Shown: positions 1 to 11,493 of the stretch, piece after piece
Numbering within the stretch: position 1 is the stretch's first letter
Layout: every line of letters starts with the position of its first letter
Source: Tetraselmis striata
Lineage: Eukaryota > Chlorophyta > Chlorodendrophyceae > Chlorodendrales > Chlorodendraceae
Length of the DNA stretch: 64,000 nt
Direction: 5' to 3'
Assembly: GCA_006384855.1 (NCBI GenBank)
Contig: VCJN01000458.1
Location: 1 to 64,000 of the forward strand
Notes under the pieces: model-generated
What the model was told of the DNA's origin: nothing
Seen by the model: only the letters and a program-made list of their open reading frames with translations
Databases searched by the model: none
Program-made: the position numbers and the translations under genes

Positions 1-630
1 GAAGACAGGCGGGCTGAGTCAAACGAGGGACTTCTCCCCCGATCCCCGCACAGGGTGTTTTCTCGCGGCAATGGCAGCCGCACTCTGGCCACGCACAGGA
101 TGCTGGGCGACAACATGCAGATGCTCAGCGCCAAGGCGAGCCCCCCCCCCCCCCCCCCCCCCCACCACCCCACCCCCTTCTTCCCCGCTCCGTGCTGGCG
201 CTCTGTCTCCTGCCTACCTTTACGCTTGCCTATCCGCTCGCCTACGTGCTGGTCTGGCTGTGTCATTGCGTGCTGGATGTTGGCTTGGCCGGGCCTGCCC
301 CAAGCCAACTCCCGCCCCGTCGCTGCTGCCTCCGCCCCCCAGCGCAAGGAGTGAGCGGCTGGGTCGCCAATGTGGTTCGGCGCCAGCACGCTGGCTTACA
401 TCGTCTGGTATTCTCGAACAAACAATCAACTGGGTGGCTCGGAGGACTCGGTGGGCATAGGATGCGAGGACATCTATCCATGCGTACTTTGGTACACAGC
501 GCGCGTGGTGATGCGTCATGCGACAGGGCCGGGCCCCAACCACTACACAGCGGTATAGCAGCTTAATTACCAAGTGTTGCTTTGACAACACGGCAAGGAG
601 GCCAAGGGCGGCGCATGTAGCCAGACATTT
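1..630 (+). pseudogene. Damaged duplicate of the UDP-sugar pyrophosphorylase-like exon segment
   Basis: This stretch aligns, with many substitutions, to 19,950-20,770. It keeps an exon-like block ending at 135 that encodes a MLGDN-QMLS-type peptide (ATG at 100), followed by the same GC-type donor (AAG then GCGAGC) seen in the other copy. The second exon of the other copy (20,245-20,404, with the HLF..WP motif) is absent here: sequence runs straight from the intron into the region equivalent to 20,470. The intron carries a 23-base C-run (141-163), longer than the run in its partner. With the second exon gone it is unlikely to make the protein segment. The segment may continue left of the window. 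Confidence 0.6.
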
Positions 631-2286
631 TGATTTTCTCTGAGCCAGAATGTATTTTTCTTTCTTTCTTTCAGCGCTTACTCTCCCAGTGCTGGTTATG
701 TTCAACAGCATAGCAGCGCGCCTGTGAGAGTGGAGGACCGTTGCGGCAGGAGATTGGTATGTGCCCGGGCAGCACTCAGGCGACGGAGGGGGCACTGGGC
801 GCTTGTAGCGAAGGACAAACAAGGACGTTTCGCCATCGACAAGGTGCGCCCTCTTTGAGAGGCTGATGAGTCAGGGAGCCAGGATACAAAGCGAGTCATT
901 TAGCAGATAGACATGCGAGCGTTGCGTACTACCGGTGATTGATTTATTACGCCAATGAGCATCCACCGCCCTGCCCCGCGCCACCATCAGCATGCAACAA
1001 GGGGGTTGAAATGCTTGGGGAGGGTGGATTGCGGAGGGGTTTGTTTGTTTTTTTTTTTTTTGGGGGGGGGGGGGGGGAGGAGTAGACAACTGTATGGCAC
1101 AGCGGCGTGGTTAGGGGTGTAGTTTTTTCGGCGCGCTGGATGAGTTATTTTTGCAGTTTATTTGGAGGTTGGCGACACGCTGCAGCTTGCAGGTCAGCAC
1201 CTGTCTATGGGCGCAATCTGCCCCGGGATGCGCTATCAGGATAGACGCCGTCCGCAGGGTCTGGGATGGTTGTTGTGCTGGTGCTGCCATGATGCTCTCA
1301 CTGCCGGTTTCAACTTGATGGTACTTTTTCCCACCAGACAGGTCAGGTCTGCATTGGTTCTGCCTGTACAATGTCACACGTCCAGCACCTAGAGCCAGCA
1401 ATCGGTATAAGCGGAGCCTGATGTATCACCTCTCCTGTAAGTAATCATGTCGGCTAGCTCCTTGCCAAGACAAGCCCTCCTGAGTGCTTGGCTACTATAT
1501 GTATGCTGGTCACCCATGCTTGTGACCCGCAGTGTTGCCCTGCCAGGTTTTTTTGGCAGGTGGTGAACCCCCCCCCCCCCCCCCCCCTCCCCCCCCCCAA
1601 AAACAGGCTGCTCCACATCCGCACAGAATACAGCACTGTGAGCGCAAAGGTTTAGCGTAGTGCGCTCCAAATAAAATGAGCATGTGAGCAGATATATTTG
1701 GTCCACCTGGAACCTACGTGAGTGCACGTCCAGATTGATAACTGATCTCGTGCGCCAGAATTTCGTCGACCGACGGATTTACCTCGACAACTTCCTGAAA
1801 AGATCATATTACACTGTCGCACCCACTCCGCCGCAAAGGTGTCCATCTCGGACGAGTAGTTATAGTAGCTGTAGTCGCACTATCGCAGCTGGTGGCCTGC
1901 CCTGGCGCGCCATTGCTTATATTTATGGAGTTTTATTCTTTGCCGATCAATATGCTAGCATGGACTCTGTTGCGCACGATTTGGTTTTTTGTGGGGGGGG
2001 GGGGGGGGGGGGAGTTTTAATTGAGTGTTTGGACGTTCGTATCGCAAATGAGGGACTGGAGAGGGAAGAAGGGGGGGGCCTGGGGGGGGGGGGGGGGTGT
2101 GAGAGTGGTCGCATCGTTTGATTCCAGTGCCAACGCAGGTGCAATGGGAGTGACAAGCTGGGATGCGCGACTGGTTGGTCGAGTTGACTACATGATGATA
2201 TTAGCGCACTGCTATGGTGGGATGACATACTAATATGGCATTGTGCCCCATGCATGATTTGCATTATACCAACAGCAGTGTCAAGG
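631..2286. other. Intergenic, no gene recognised; homopolymer runs
   Basis: No convincing coding sequence on either strand. It contains a T-run followed by a G-run (about 1,045-1,078), C-runs at 1,569-1,610 and two long G-runs near 1,992-2,013 and 2,074-2,096. Short open frames here are mostly products of these homopolymers. Confidence 0.6.
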
Positions 2287-3396
2287 TTGGGGATGCTCAG
2301 GTGTCATCCATGACGGTGTCAAGTGTACCCTATCAAACAAGCCTGTTCCGCTAGTGATGTACCACCGTGTTCTGCAAAGCACGTGGGACAACACCGGATA
2401 TGCACATATTTTAAAGAAAAGAACACTCTTGAAAGAACAGATACAAAGCACTTAGAGGCACTCTTAAAGTGCACTTACAAGGAGTTCTTTGTAGAAATTG
2501 GGGTGGAGGGAATGTGTTCTTAGCTTTGTGACGATTCCAGAGTTATTTCGTCTGATATTGAGCTAGAAAAGACATGGCACGTCTCGCACAGTGTGTCTAC
2601 AATATGTGCGACTAAACTCGTATAAGAGTTGCAGTATCTTATGACTGCATGCGTCTGTACCATTTCTTACATAACATACTTATTGTGGTGATAGTTACGA
2701 TGGTGGAGATAGTGAGGGTGATAATTACCACCGATGTAGCACACGCCTTATCTGGCAGTAGACACAAGAGTGCTGGCTGCAGAGGTTGGCATCAATATTT
2801 GCATTGATGGGTGTCATTGTTACAGGTTTTTCATCGCCGTTATCGACACATTAAAGTATTTCGAGATTCTGGTCAGCAATTTACTTGTTGCCTAACTCCC
2901 ATTTTCTCTTTAATATAAATGTTGCAGTTATGTAACAAACTGTGTTGCCGATAACATGGCGTTAGAATTACTGATTTTGACGTAATATATGTATAATGTT
3001 ATTGTTATTTTGTCTACGCAGTGTTAAAATAATAACAGCCTGCATATCATACTTCTATTCCATTTTCAGGCACTTGTCAGTAGGGTTGATCCATATGCAC
3101 CAGGGTGCTGGATGTCACAAATTTGTCGAACAAAGACATATGAGGTAGATTGTGAGCTAATGCTGATATTACATTATTCAAACGTACAATGAATGACGTA
3201 CAATTCGTGTCTTTATATGTTTTGTGCTTATATTTATGTACTCGTCATTTCAAGGTTATGTAACAGGCGAAACTATGGCAGTCTAAATTCTTGCAGCATT
3301 AGCAGCTCAATGGGCATCAACAGCCTGGGCGTTGTTACTCGTCGCCGCATGCTTCGGCATAGACTGCTTCAGCTCTCCCTCTTGTCTGTCTGTCTG
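2287..3396. repeat. Tandem duplication, copy A (1,110-bp unit)
   Basis: Copy A of a head-to-tail duplication; matching landmarks lie 1,110 bp apart (for example GGGGATGC-CAGGTGTCATCC at about 2,289 and 3,399, and AACTATGGCAGTC at about 3,271 and 4,381). Its right end carries only the last 25 or so codons of the small heat-shock protein gene on the minus strand (stop near 3,307), with several substitutions relative to the intact gene. The copies differ by scattered substitutions and small indels, so the duplication is not very recent. Confidence 0.85.
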
Positions 3397-4494
3397 TTGG
3401 GGATGCCCAGGTGTCATCCATGACGGTGTCAAGTACCTTGTCAAACAAGCATGTTCCGCTAATGATGCACCAACATGTGCTGCAAAGCGCGTGGGACAAC
3501 ATTGGATGTGCAAACATAGTAAAAATAAAGCGCTATTAAAAAAACATTTACAGAGCACTTAAAGAATACTATTCGGAGAATGGTTTTTGCACATTGGGGT
3601 GCCGGAAATGTGTTCTTAGCTTTGTGATGATTCCAGTTATTTCGTCTGATGTCACATTTTTGTAAAGTCTGTCTACAAAGTGCGACTACTCGTATAAGAG
3701 TTGCCGTATCTTATGACTGCATGCGTCTGTACCATTTCACACATAATACTTATTGTGGTGATGGATATGATGGTGGTGATAGTGATGGTGATGGTGATAA
3801 TCACCGCCAATGTACCACACGCCTTAACTGGCAGTGGACACAAGAGTGCTGGCTGCAGAGGTTGGCGTCATTATTTGCATTGATGGGTATAACTGTTACA
3901 GGTTTTTCATGTCGTAATCGACACATTGTAGTATTTCGAGATTTTGGTCAGCAATTTACTTATTGCCTATCTCCCATTTTCTCTTTAATTTATATTCTCT
4001 TTAATAGTTATGTTGCGATTCTGAAACATACTGTGTTGCCTATAACATGGCGTTAAAATTACTGGTTTAGACAAAGTGTATATATACTGTTATTGTTATT
4101 TTGCATACACATCGTTAAATTAGTAACAGCCTGCATATCGTACTTACATTCCATTTTCAGGCACTGGTCAGCAGGGTTTACCCAGATGCACGAGGGTGTG
4201 TTGCGTGTCACAACTTTGTCGAACATAAAGTCAGCCTTGTAGGTAATCGTACGAGGTAGATTGTGAGCTGATGCTGATATTACATTGGTCAAACGTACAA
4301 TCAATGACGTACAATTCATGTCTTGCTATGTTCTGTAGTTATATTTTATGTACTCGTCATTTCAAGGTTCTGTAAGGCGGAACTATGGCAGTCTAAATTC
4401 TTGCAGCATAAGCAGCTCAATAGGCATCAACAGCCTGGGCGGTATTACTCGTCGCCGCATGCTTCGGCATAGACAGCTTCAGCTCTCCCTCTTG
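3397..4494. repeat. Tandem duplication, copy B
   Basis: Copy B covers the 3' flank and the last part of the small heat-shock protein gene on the minus strand. Similarity to copy A stops at about 4,494, inside the coding sequence, so the duplication breakpoint lies within the gene and copy B holds the original join. Confidence 0.85.
4280..4284 (-). terminator. Likely TGTAA polyadenylation motif of the sHSP gene
   Basis: TGTAA on the minus strand, 137 nt past the stop codon. TGTAA is the usual green-algal polyadenylation signal; its use here is inferred from position only. Confidence 0.4.
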
Positions 4495-4797
4495 GGTCAT
4501 CTTCGCAGTGATGTTCGACTCGTCGACGACGGATGGCAGAGGTACAGCACGCTGGTATGGGATCTGCTTCTGCGCATCTGCATGCTCCGCTGTCTGCTCC
4601 GCGACAACGGTTTGCTCCCCGACGATGGTGAGGATGCGGTCTTGAGTTAGACCGAGCTTGAGGTTGGAAATGGGGTTATCCTTCATGTCGCTGGAAATCT
4701 CCACAGTTTTCTCTGTGTCTTCCACCTTGAACTCGGGGGCAGCCACCGGCGGGCTGACTTCCACGTTGAAGACAGCGGGTATACTGGAAGCGGCCAT
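4417..4797 (-). CDS. Small heat-shock protein (Hsp20/alpha-crystallin domain)
   Basis: A 126-residue intronless protein. Residues about 21-112 fit an alpha-crystallin domain: FKVEDTEKTVEISSDM, then DRILTIVGEQ, then VPLPSVVDESNITAKM, ending in GELKLSMPK, the equivalent of the G-x-L motif of the last core strand. Small heat-shock proteins are ATP-independent chaperones that hold unfolding proteins as oligomers, usually in the cytosol. The ATG at 4,797 is chosen because the domain starts shortly after it; the open frame extends upstream to 4,899 but the extra residues look like leader sequence. The N-terminal arm is short for the family and the tail after the core is 14 residues, Ala/Ser/Thr-rich. 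A TATA-like box lies about 150 bp upstream. I found no clear heat-shock element array. The last 25 codons are duplicated at about 3,307-3,385. Confidence 0.8.
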   Translation of the reverse strand: MAASSIPAVFNVEVSPPVAAPEFKVEDTEKTVEISSDMKDNPISNLKLGLTQDRILTIVGEQTVVAEQTAEHADAQKQIPYQRAVPLPSVVDESNITAKMTQEGELKLSMPKHAATSNTAQAVDAY

Positions 4798-4943
4798 TTT
4801 ATGTTGGCAGTGGGAGAGGAGGTCAAAACCGGAAACGGAGTGTAATCGGAGTGTTAGCGGGAGTGTAAACGATATGCTTATTCGGAAAGTCAAAGGCAAT
4901 ATGATGATAGGTGACGACTGTTGTGGACACTAGGAAACGGGCG

Positions 4944-4952
4944 GATTATATA
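4944..4952 (-). promoter_or_regulatory. Possible TATA box for the sHSP gene
   Basis: TATATAATC on the minus strand, about 147 bp before the chosen ATG. This would put a start site near 4,915-4,925 and give a 5' leader of about 120 nt. Positional inference only. Confidence 0.35.
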
Positions 4953-4959
4953 GCCTGTG

Positions 4960-5439
4960 CCTTGTCTCGCCATGGGCCGTCTTTCCTGTGTGAAGGGTGT
5001 GCTTCGGTCGATGCTCCGCCCGGGGGAGAAGAGGCTCGCCGTCATTCTGCCGGCCCTCATATCGATATGTTCGCCGTAATTTCGCTGTCGCGTCTGACGA
5101 GTGTACAGCGACTACTACCACTACTCTGACTACGCGCCTGCGCGTAAGTACATACTACCACCAGTACTACATAGTAGTTGTCTAATTTATCCCATACATG
5201 AAACCTATGATGAAGATGCCAGTACGTTATTACATTTGATCACCGAGAAATGTCAGCAGCATGCCAGCCATCCCGCTTGCTGCGCGCCCTACTTGCGCGC
5301 GCGTCGCGGCTCGTATCGTCGCGCGTACGGGTACCCGTACCGGTGCTTGTGTCCAAATACAGGTGTGGTAGTTTTTTTCGCCCCCGGGGACCGGACTTGC
5401 ACCAGTGAAACCCTTGCATCTACGACGCTGGGGGTAGTC
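4960..5439. other. Intergenic, no gene recognised
   Basis: Open frames are present on both strands but none has recognisable domains. A GC-rich stretch near 5,280-5,350 has short CGCG-rich direct repeats. Confidence 0.5.
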
Positions 5440-5515
5440 GCTAGCTTTTATTGATAGCCGGGCTCTACCATCAAAAGCGCAGAGGATCCGTGGATGACAT
5501 ACTGCTGAGAGTATC
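5440..5515. repeat. Flanking repeat shared with 11,660-11,735
   Basis: About 60-70 bp that aligns to 11,660-11,735: both contain TTGATAGCCG-GCTCTA, then CAAAAGC, GAGGATCC, TGGATGACA and end near GAGAG. In both places a 5'-truncated LINE copy follows. It may be a target repeat or part of another dispersed element. Confidence 0.6.
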
Positions 5516-5538
5516 GTACATAAGGAGAATATCTCCAC

Positions 5539-5692
5539 ACTTCCTGGTTCCATTGGCTCGTCCTTGGTTCTTGGCTCCTTGGCCTCCTGCTTGACCCTTG
5601 GTGTTCCAGGCTTATATCTCTTTTGTTGGCAACCTTTCACAATTGCTTTTTAGTTCTGCTTTTAGGGCGCATATGTTAAAAGCAGTTATGTC
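5539..5692 (+). mobile_element. LINE 3'-end fragment (copy 1)
   Basis: Aligns to the 3' untranslated tails of the LINE copies ending near 12,820 and 49,589. Shared landmarks are GGTTCCATTGGC, GTTCTTGGCTCC, GGCAACCTTTCACAATTGCTTTTAGTTCTG and a purine/T-rich end near TGATGT. Only the tail remains, so it is a strongly 5'-truncated insertion. The sequence GAGAGTATCGTAC-TAAGGAGAATATCTCC occurs just before it and again near 5,755-5,790 after it, so it sits inside a small local repeat. Confidence 0.7.
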
Positions 5693-5835
5693 AGAAATAC
5701 CTCCTTACATTCCATCCTATATATCGTGAGAGCATCATCCTATATCATATCGCGAGAGTATCGTACGTAAGGAGAATATCTCCTCACATTCCATTCCTTT
5801 TAGCGTGAGGATATCTCCTCACATTCCATCCCCCT
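5690..5835. repeat. Short imperfect tandem repeat around GGAGAATATCTCC
   Basis: Several diverged units carry the palindrome-like GGAGAATATCTCC / GAGGATATCTCCTCAC followed by ACATTCCAT. Related sequence occurs at 5,508-5,540 and at about 12,828-12,880, next to the other truncated LINE copy. Confidence 0.55.
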
Positions 5836-5862
5836 TAAAGGTAGGTGTAGCGGTTTGCACTA

Positions 5863-6560
5863 CTAGTTGGCGAAGGAGTCACTAGTGCCTCGGGGACTTT
5901 TGCATTGCACGCAATGGCACGAGCTCCAGTGCTCCTCGCCCTCGTCACGGTAGCAATGGCAGCACCTCGACTGCTTGCTGCGGCCGTTCGCATATCGCCC
6001 GTGGTTGCCAGGGGCGTGCTGGCCGTTGGTGTCCAGGTAGCGCTTGGGCGCGATGGCGAGCGAGGCGGTGGCCGGCAGGACGGGATGGCGCCAGGTCTCC
6101 CTCCAGCCATGGCTGGCTGCCTTGCGACTCGGCAGACATGTCAATGTTGTCGGCAAGCAGGGCTCGGTGGCTGGGATCGATAGAGGCTGGGGAAGAGTTC
6201 GCAAGGATGGACGGGATCTCGGTGGGGGTGTCGGTGTCGGAAACGACACTGCTATAACACGACTGCCACCCAGCGCACTCGCACTCGCATCAGCAGCAGC
6301 GGCAAGGCGGGGCGGCACGAAAGGGCCGACGGCAATCACTTGACCTCGTGGCGCAGAGGCAGCCGAGGGGGGGGGGGGGGTGCGACCAGCAGTAGCTTGC
6401 TCGCGGCGGAGTGTCAGGTCGGGCTCTTGGACATCGGCCGGGGCGTCGTCCCAGCGGACCATCCATTTGCCATCACCGACGGACTCGGTAACGTTGCCGA
6501 ACAGCCGAGCATGTTGGTACCGACGCTGGTCGCCACTCAGGGGTTAACATGTGGTCTCGG
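5863..6560 (-). pseudogene. Possible piggyBac-like transposase remnant with internal deletion
   Basis: One open frame (ATG at 6,462, open further upstream) begins with a GDGKWMVRWDD-type segment resembling the KOW/Tudor-like N-terminal motif found in some algal piggyBac-type transposases. It ends in a Cys/His-rich tail, SRCCHCYRDEGEEHWSSCHC followed by VQC, resembling the zinc-binding C-terminus of such proteins. Between them is Pro/Ala-rich low-complexity sequence and no DDD catalytic core. My reading is a non-autonomous or decayed derivative that lost its middle. The family assignment rests on two short motifs and is weak; a cellular zinc-binding protein is the alternative. Confidence 0.3.
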
Positions 6561-6599
6561 CAGGCTGATACACGAGCGCCTTTGGTGACGGAGGTCCTC

Positions 6600-9500
6600 A
6601 TACCGTCGGGTGGGTGGCTGGACAGGTGGATGAGCGAGTTTGAATATTTTTAAAAGTTTGGAAACGACAAAACGGTGTTGACCACTTTTTGGCGGCCGGT
6701 ATGCTTTATGTATCCCGGGGGATATTTAGACAGGCCCTTTGGGCCCCCCGTAGGCCGTTGAAATAGTCTAACTATGTTTTGCAAGATCCCATTTGGGCCT
6801 TGCAAACTTGTGTGATATGTACTACAAATGTTAGATATATCTAACAAATATCCCCGAGGCACCAGGCTCCCGCGCGACTTCGTAATTGCATTGTGATACC
6901 CTGTATTTATCATACATGCAACCTTGCCAGTAGTATGACACTCGTATGTAGTCATTCCGTGACATACTACTCGTAATAAACTGCATGAGGTGCATATCAC
7001 TCATCATCACGACGCATCATCCAACGCGGACTATTTCCCGACAATCTCGCTGCGCTCTGGCCTAATCCGCGATAGCGCGCGCGCGGCACACCTAGTGAGC
7101 GGGCGCGCGGCAGTGGGCGGCGAGGCGCGCGGCAGTGGGCGGGCGGAATAAACTATTTACATCCGGTTTTGACCGGGACCGCCTCGGCGGCCGGCCTGCT
7201 GCTCGCGGGTGGCGGCAGCGGATACGGCGGCCCGGCGGCCCGGCGGCCCGCCCGCGACCCGAGCGCCCCACCGCCCGCCCTGGCCCCGGCACCACCCCGG
7301 CCCTCGAGCCGCCGGCTTGGCTGGCTGCTTGGCCTTCTTGGCCGGGGCCTCCGGGCTATTGCCCTCGTCGACGTCAACTGTCGACGTCGGGGGTCTGACA
7401 CAGCAACTGCGAAAGCCAGTATGCGTGTTGATTGCTTGGCGCGGCGGTTGTGGCAGTGTAATCGAACAAGTGGGAAAACAAACGCGACTCACATGCGGCT
7501 TCCCAATGCGACGTCACCTCGCAGACCTCGAGCTAGCCTAAGGCATCTGAGTGTCGCGTGGCCAACATTCGTCAAAGACGGCGCTGGCTTCACTGCCTTG
7601 TCCTCAAGTGCACGAGCAACATCAAAAGTAATGCAGTACGTGGCGGTAAACGCCTGTGAAATTCTAATCCTCTACGCAGTCAAGTCACCTACCCGCCGAC
7701 TCACTGTACCTTTCAGGGTGGACTCCAGCCCCCGGCTCGTGGGAGTATGGCATGGACCGTCGACGGAGGCGTTCTGAACGCCAGTGCCCATGTCAGATCC
7801 CATGAGGGGGGGGGGGGGGGGCGCCTTATGGTATACTGGGTTCAAGATCTTGGCACGCGTCGCGTCGGGTACAAACGAGGTAAAATACTACGAGACGACA
7901 CCCTCATCGGACACTTGGCAACCATGATAGAGAGTGCTAGGGGACGAGCAGCTACCGTAGTGTCTGGCGAGTGTGCGTCAGGTAGGCGCAACCGCCTCCT
8001 AAAATATATCCGCGCGAGTCGTCTTAATATCATACTCATTATGTAAATATATATAAATAATATATTATATAATGTTCCATTATAATATGCATTTTATATG
8101 TATTACCATATTGTAATGTTTTTATATATATTTAATATAATAATATATTACTATATAGCATATTATAGCAATATAGTATATAACTGTAAAATTATACAGC
8201 GCAGATTACCGCAGCAGTATTGTAGTGCGAGTACCCGGCTTGCTGCGTATCCATAGCGTAATATCCGCATAATTGTGTTCAGCCCTGAACCATATCCCGC
8301 ATGGCGACCGTACGTATTTAGCGTGTAAATGAGAACACATGTGTCCTCATTTGACATATACGTGCTCCAGGGTCGTGCTCCGCTCGTAACTACCCCTTAA
8401 CGAGGAAGGCTCCCGTAATGAGCTTGTAATTCGACGGTACGCGTCTGCACAAGCCCAAACAGTAATGAGACAAGCGACCGACTATCCCAATACGACGGGG
8501 CTGCCAAACGGCTTGTAGTGCCGCGCAAGAGTCCGGTTGGCACCAAGGCACAAGGCGACTACTCCGGAGCCACATGCAACGCTAGCAGACAGTCTCACAT
8601 ATCAAGAATCACGCATGCTATTTCGTACCAGAAGGGAAATAGAAGGTGTGTCCCGCTGCTGTGCCATTCACATGCATGTATGCAATAATATATGTATATC
8701 ACAGCATGGTCTGATATGATGTTTATCTTTAATGTCATATGATTCGCACAGCCCGGGAGCCATACAAGACTGCCATACATGTGTGGCTTGCAAAGGAAAC
8801 CGTCAAGGAGCATGATATGAGCAGATGCATGCAGATCGGAATCGAGGAGTCAGAGGATAGGCTGTCCGCAGAGGTCACTGTTTTTTAATTCAGCGACCAA
8901 GAGAAGGCTTGAGCATGTCCCGGTGGCAGAGTTGCCCGGCGACTTTGTCATCAGACTACAGGTCTTGGCATATGCCACTATGATCTACAAGAAGGGGGGG
9001 GGGGGTGAAGATCACCGTGGTCGTTATCAAGGCTATCATAGAGCGCATGAATGCACATGGGAAAGGGATGGATGGCTGGTCCATCAATTGCCCCAATATT
9101 TGCAATAAAGTTTGCTTGTATGAAGGTGCGATAAATGAATGTAATGCAGTTTGTGGCTTGAAGTTTTGTGGGCATCACTTCAACATCACTTACAATTGCT
9201 TTCCTGCTGCTATTTATGTTTGGCATGCGTGAAGGTGGTGACAGCTACACGGACTTTAGTGCCAAGGAGGGAGGCGTGATCTAGCAAGTCTGAAAGCTGC
9301 ACATGGATGGCATTCAACTGCGCGGCAAGCTGTTCTCCGTGCTGTTGCGGCTTGGATCCGGGAGCAGCCTGCATCAGCAACTATCACTACCAGGGGGTGT
9401 AGCACAGTCACATCGCAGTCAAGGATGCAGTGAGGCGTCGCTGCAACAAGCACAAGAAGGACGACAGAGTAGGAGGTGGATCGTGACGGGGCAGGCCGAC

Positions 9501-10150
9501 ACGCATCACATTCACGCCAAGGCCGTGCTGGGGGTCGGGCTGGCACAGATTTGGCAACAAAGCATAGGGCGCACCGGCGTAAGCAACCAGACAGCTAGAT
9601 CTTTAGTCAATACAAGTTTGCAGCACATCCATGTCATTCAAACATGATCCCATACCATATTGCCCGATGCATAGTGCCGCACACAGTATTGCAGCGATGC
9701 AGTCCCAGAGACCGAGCGATCATAGATAAAGCAATTTGATTACACGCGCCAGTCCAGTCATGTGCCGCGGCACAAGCCAGGTCTACAAAACGGTCAAAAA
9801 CTAGTTAACCGTCAATGTCTCTCAAATTCCTGATCCTTTGCTGCACATGGTGCAGGAAATGGTTATCTATCGCATTTGCGCATGTTGGTGTTTCACGCCA
9901 GCGTGGCATGTCGTCCACACCAGGGTAAGCAGTCGGAAGCTCTATCTTTGCACCTCGTTCTTCAGGCAGACAGACAACACTGAGCATAACGATGACTTTC
10001 TGCCTAACTCACATCGCAACATGCTCACCCACACAACCCAGTCGCCGCTCAACAATGATTAACTTCGTTGGCATGTCAGGGATACCCGTAGGGAAGCATT
10101 TCATATTCCACCAAGCCGGTAGCTTGACCTCCCCCCCATCACCTTTGGAA
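6600..10150. other. Long region without a recognised gene
   Basis: No frame shows recognisable domains or a consistent exon pattern. 7,080-7,340 is extremely GC-rich (GGCGGCCCGGCGG-type sequence), which explains the long overlapping frames there. 8,040-8,190 is by contrast almost pure A/T. G-runs occur at 7,806-7,820 and 8,995-9,005. Confidence 0.5.
8040..8190. repeat. AT-rich island
   Basis: About 150 bp of ATATATAATA-type sequence inside an otherwise roughly balanced or GC-rich region. No ORF or element end was recognised. Confidence 0.7.
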
Positions 10151-10157
10151 CTGGCAC

Positions 10158-10552
10158 ATGTCCTCTACGGCTGAAATATCTTCAGTCCAGAAGGCAGGGC
10201 GCCTATTATCTGGGATCTTCCGTGTAGGGAAGTGCTTCCAGCGGGAGTCCTCTACGAAGGTCTGGTGGAAGGAGTAGAGCATGGGCGCCGTCCAGCGCGT
10301 CACTCCCAACGCCCTCGACGCCCTCAGCTTCCGGTGAATCGCGTAGGCAAGCTCCGCTCAGCACGCCCGCTCGTCGCTCAGGACGGTCCGGACACTTAAG
10401 GGGGTGTCGCATGCCGTGCATCGGCCGTGCACGGGGGGTAGGTCGTTGAGTCGCTCCGCCGCGTAGCGCACGCATCGCCAAGAACCAGACATGATGCATA
10501 TGCACATAGCAACATATATGCACACACCACATGTCACACAGGGGGTCGGCAC
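10158..10552 (-). pseudogene. Coding-like fragment of unknown family
   Basis: Minus-strand frame with balanced, structured composition: GRCTACDTPLSVRTVLSDER, an internal stop, then AELAYAIHRKLRASRALGVT and FVEDSRWKHFPTRKIPD. The sequence reads through cleanly apart from that stop, and a CxxC pair is visible. I do not recognise the family. It lies among transposon debris, so a mobile-element protein fragment is the likeliest origin. Confidence 0.25.
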
Positions 10553-10559
10553 ATATTCT

Positions 10560-11490
10560 GACCGGCAGAAACTTTGATATGGTTATATACTGCCGGATTA
10601 TGAAGTTTGACTAGGGCGGGTGCCGGATCTAGTCTTGGGATCACTGTGACAGCGAGGGGAGCAGGGTCGCGGTTTGGCAGAAAATCGAGTGCGCACTGTG
10701 ACTCGCCCGCGCTCACGTGACAAGCTTTGGCCGTGCTCCGCCTGCCCGCCTTGATGATGGCGAAAACCACCGTGGCGGCAGGCTTTAGTGTCCTCGAGGC
10801 GTTGTGCCGGACCTCGAGTGACCGAACCGTGTATGGTCGCCCCCCGACAGGCGGTCGTGGAATGGGTGGTGATGGCCAACTGATTGTTCCGGGCGCGTAG
10901 CGTAAGCATACAGTTATGCGGGCCGCGGCGAGGGCTACTAATGTGGCGATACCGGTACCCTACAATTAGCCGTGGGCATGCGTTTAGCCCTCCTTCCCCT
11001 CAGAAATACGGCGCTTGGAGTTGCGACGCCCCATGGCACACTAGTACTCGGCGCCGGCCGCTCACAACGTGTGGGGGTGGGTAGGAGGTAGTCACTGACG
11101 CTCACGATGCTGCGATGCATATGGTTACCTGCCCGCCCGCAATGGTAAAGTGTCCGCGGGACTTGCAGCAATTCAGCCGGCGGTTTGAGGCCGTTGGCCG
11201 TTGCGTCGCCACGGAGCGTGTGACACGTTAAAGTACAGTGTGGCGAAACTGCCACACGATTACGGGTTGCCGCGCTCGGCGCGATGTGGATACAATGTAC
11301 TGTGAGGATGGCTCATGCTACTGGTAGGAATTACCGAACGCGGGCAGCTGGGCACTCTAGTGCGACTACCGAGCCTAGCAAAAAAGTGCCGATTACACGG
11401 TAGATACGGCGATTACAATCCCATTCCGTGGAAAATCACGATTACGGGTTATTACAATGTAATTACGAGACATGATGGGAGCCTAGTGGT
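10560..11490. other. Intergenic, no gene recognised
   Basis: Short open frames only, with no domain signal. Nothing distinctive before the hairpin at 11,494. Confidence 0.5.
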
Positions 11491-11493
11491 GAT

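Noticed and set aside
5690-5835. CRISPR-like array of short repeats
   Set aside because: Units are degenerate, irregularly spaced and AT-rich; the genome is eukaryotic.
7080-7780. Several long overlapping open frames on both strands
   Set aside because: The region is extremely GC-rich; frames of over 100 codons arise from absence of AT-rich stop codons. Translations are Pro/Arg/Ala-rich with no domain.
9256-9647. Open frames on both strands with moderate length
   Set aside because: No domain, no splice-site context and no similarity I could recognise; likely chance.
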